From: an uncultured bacterium | GTDB lineage: Bacteria; Eisenbacteria; RBG-16-71-46; CAIMUX01 | DNA: 5,596 nucleotides | NCBI GenBank assembly: GCA_946886185.1 | Contig: CAMPIC010000229.1 | Location: 1 to 5,596, forward strand | Reading direction: 5' to 3' | Notes under the pieces: model-generated | Databases searched by the model: none | The model's input: only the letters and a program-made list of their open reading frames with translations | Told to the model about the DNA's origin: nothing | Translations under genes and position numbers: made by a program | Shown: positions 4,843 through 5,596 of the stretch, one piece after another | Layout: every line of letters starts with the position of its first letter | Position numbering within the stretch: position 1 is the stretch's first letter

Positions 4843-5596
4843 ATGATCGTTTTGAATGACATTTCGAAGCAGTACGGTCGCCAGATCCTCTTCGTCGAAG
4901 CCTCCATGCAGCTCAATCCGGGCGAGCGCGTCGGCTTGGTCGGCCCCAACGGCGCGGGCAAGACGACTCTCTTTCGCCTCATCGCCGGCGAGGAGCAACC
5001 GGACGAAGGAGAGGTTACCGTCCCCAAGCGCGTCACGATCGGCTACTTCCGGCAAGACACCGCCGAGATGACGGGGCGGAGCGTGCTCGACGAGGCGATC
5101 GCGGGAAGCGGGCGCCTGGGCGATCTCCACCACGAGCTCGAAGACCTCCAGAAGGCGCTCGCCGATCCGGATCGGGCCGACGAGATGGACGAGATCCTCG
5201 AGCGCTACAGCGAGGTGCAGGACGAATACCAGCATCGCGGCGGATACGATCTCGAAGCGCGCGCGCAGGAAGTGCTCCATGGGCTCGGCTTCGCGCAGGA
5301 TCAGATCGACGGCCAGGTGGACGCTCTCTCGGGCGGTTGGAAGACCCGCGTCGCGATGGCCAAGGTGCTCCTCATGCAGCCGGACGTGCTCCTCATGGAC
5401 GAGCCGACCAACCATCTCGACATCGAATCGATCCTCTGGCTGCAGAACTTCCTCAGAGCCACACCCGCGGCTTTGCTCATGACCTGCCATGACCGCGATT
5501 TCATGAATCGCGTCGTCACCCGAATCGTGGAAGTGGATGGGGGAGAGCTCGTCAACTGGACTGGCGATTACGACCACTACGATCGCGAGCATCGCC
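4843..5596 (+). CDS. ABC-F family ATP-binding protein (3' truncated)
   Basis: The frame is open from the ATG to the window edge, giving 251 residues that hold the first ABC cassette and the start of the linker; full-length members are about 530-650 residues with two cassettes. Visible are GPNGAGKT (34-41, Walker A), IGYFRQD (66-72, Q-loop), a charged helical insert about 90-130 that corresponds to the ABC-F arm region, LSGGWKTRVAMA (162-173, signature), VLLMDEPTNHLD (182-193, Walker B plus D-loop, the ABC-F hallmark), and H216 in TCHDRDF (switch histidine). The following GDYDHYDREH begins the inter-cassette linker. There are no membrane segments. ABC-F proteins act on ribosomes, at the E site or at stalled complexes, and not as transporters. 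The LSGGWK signature is of the YheS/ABCF3-like kind, but the subtype, and any antibiotic-protection role, cannot be set from half the protein. It follows the methyltransferase stop by 20 bases yet may have its own promoter. Confidence 0.93.
   Translation, partial: MIVLNDISKQYGRQILFVEASMQLNPGERVGLVGPNGAGKTTLFRLIAGEEQPDEGEVTVPKRVTIGYFRQDTAEMTGRSVLDEAIAGSGRLGDLHHELEDLQKALADPDRADEMDEILERYSEVQDEYQHRGGYDLEARAQEVLHGLGFAQDQIDGQVDALSGGWKTRVAMAKVLLMQPDVLLMDEPTNHLDIESILWLQNFLRATPAALLMTCHDRDFMNRVVTRIVEVDGGELVNWTGDYDHYDREHR

Noticed and set aside
4792..5592. A 266-codon minus-strand frame opposite the ABC-F gene
   Set aside because: It is an antisense shadow; the plus strand contains Walker A, signature, Walker B and H-loop in correct order.
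1..5596. tRNA, CRISPR, insertion sequence or phage signatures
   Set aside because: No T-loop GGTTCRA-type element within a cloverleaf, no regularly spaced repeats, no transposase or integrase motifs, and no terminal inverted repeats with target duplications were seen.

Overview
The window carries six same-strand (+) coding regions in GC-rich DNA: a 5'-truncated gene, four complete genes and a 3'-truncated one. The organism looks like a GC-rich Gram-negative bacterium from a poorly cultured lineage. The best clue is the secreted sugar dehydrogenase-like protein, which ends in a FlgD-like/T9SS-like immunoglobulin domain. Such tails are common in Candidatus Eisenbacteria, Latescibacteria, Gemmatimonadota and other FCB-related groups. 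The lineage call is inference and weak; no rRNA or tRNA is present to test it.

Layout. (1) Positions 2-130 hold the C-terminus of an unrecognised protein, whose TGA overlaps the ATG of a class IV PLP aminotransferase (127-984) in an ATGA junction. (2) A 243-base gap follows, with alternative hairpins, a possible extended -10 promoter and a strong ribosome binding site. (3) A secreted beta-propeller protein of the PQQ-dependent glucose/sorbosone dehydrogenase (HHIP-like) family occupies 1228-2778, followed by a perfect GC-rich stem-loop. (4) A 275-base gap (2779-3053) has no convincing gene but several nested or mutually exclusive hairpins. (5) A YbhN/UPF0104-type flippase-like membrane protein (3054-4073) is joined by another ATGA overlap to a class I SAM-dependent methyltransferase (4070-4822). 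(6) After 20 bases, an ABC-F ATPase starts at 4843 and runs off the window; it has no visible Shine-Dalgarno but does have an extended -10-like box just upstream of its ATG.

How they work together. The only clear functional unit is the flippase-like/methyltransferase pair, which may act on a lipid or lipid-linked glycan. The aminotransferase (amino acid metabolism), the dehydrogenase (cell envelope) and the ABC-F protein (translation) look like separate neighbouring transcription units. There are no mobile elements, CRISPR arrays, phage genes or recognisable defence genes. I found no clear new multi-gene system; the points most worth checking are the structured intergenic region before the flippase gene, the flippase-methyltransferase pair, and the possible leaderless start of the ABC-F gene.
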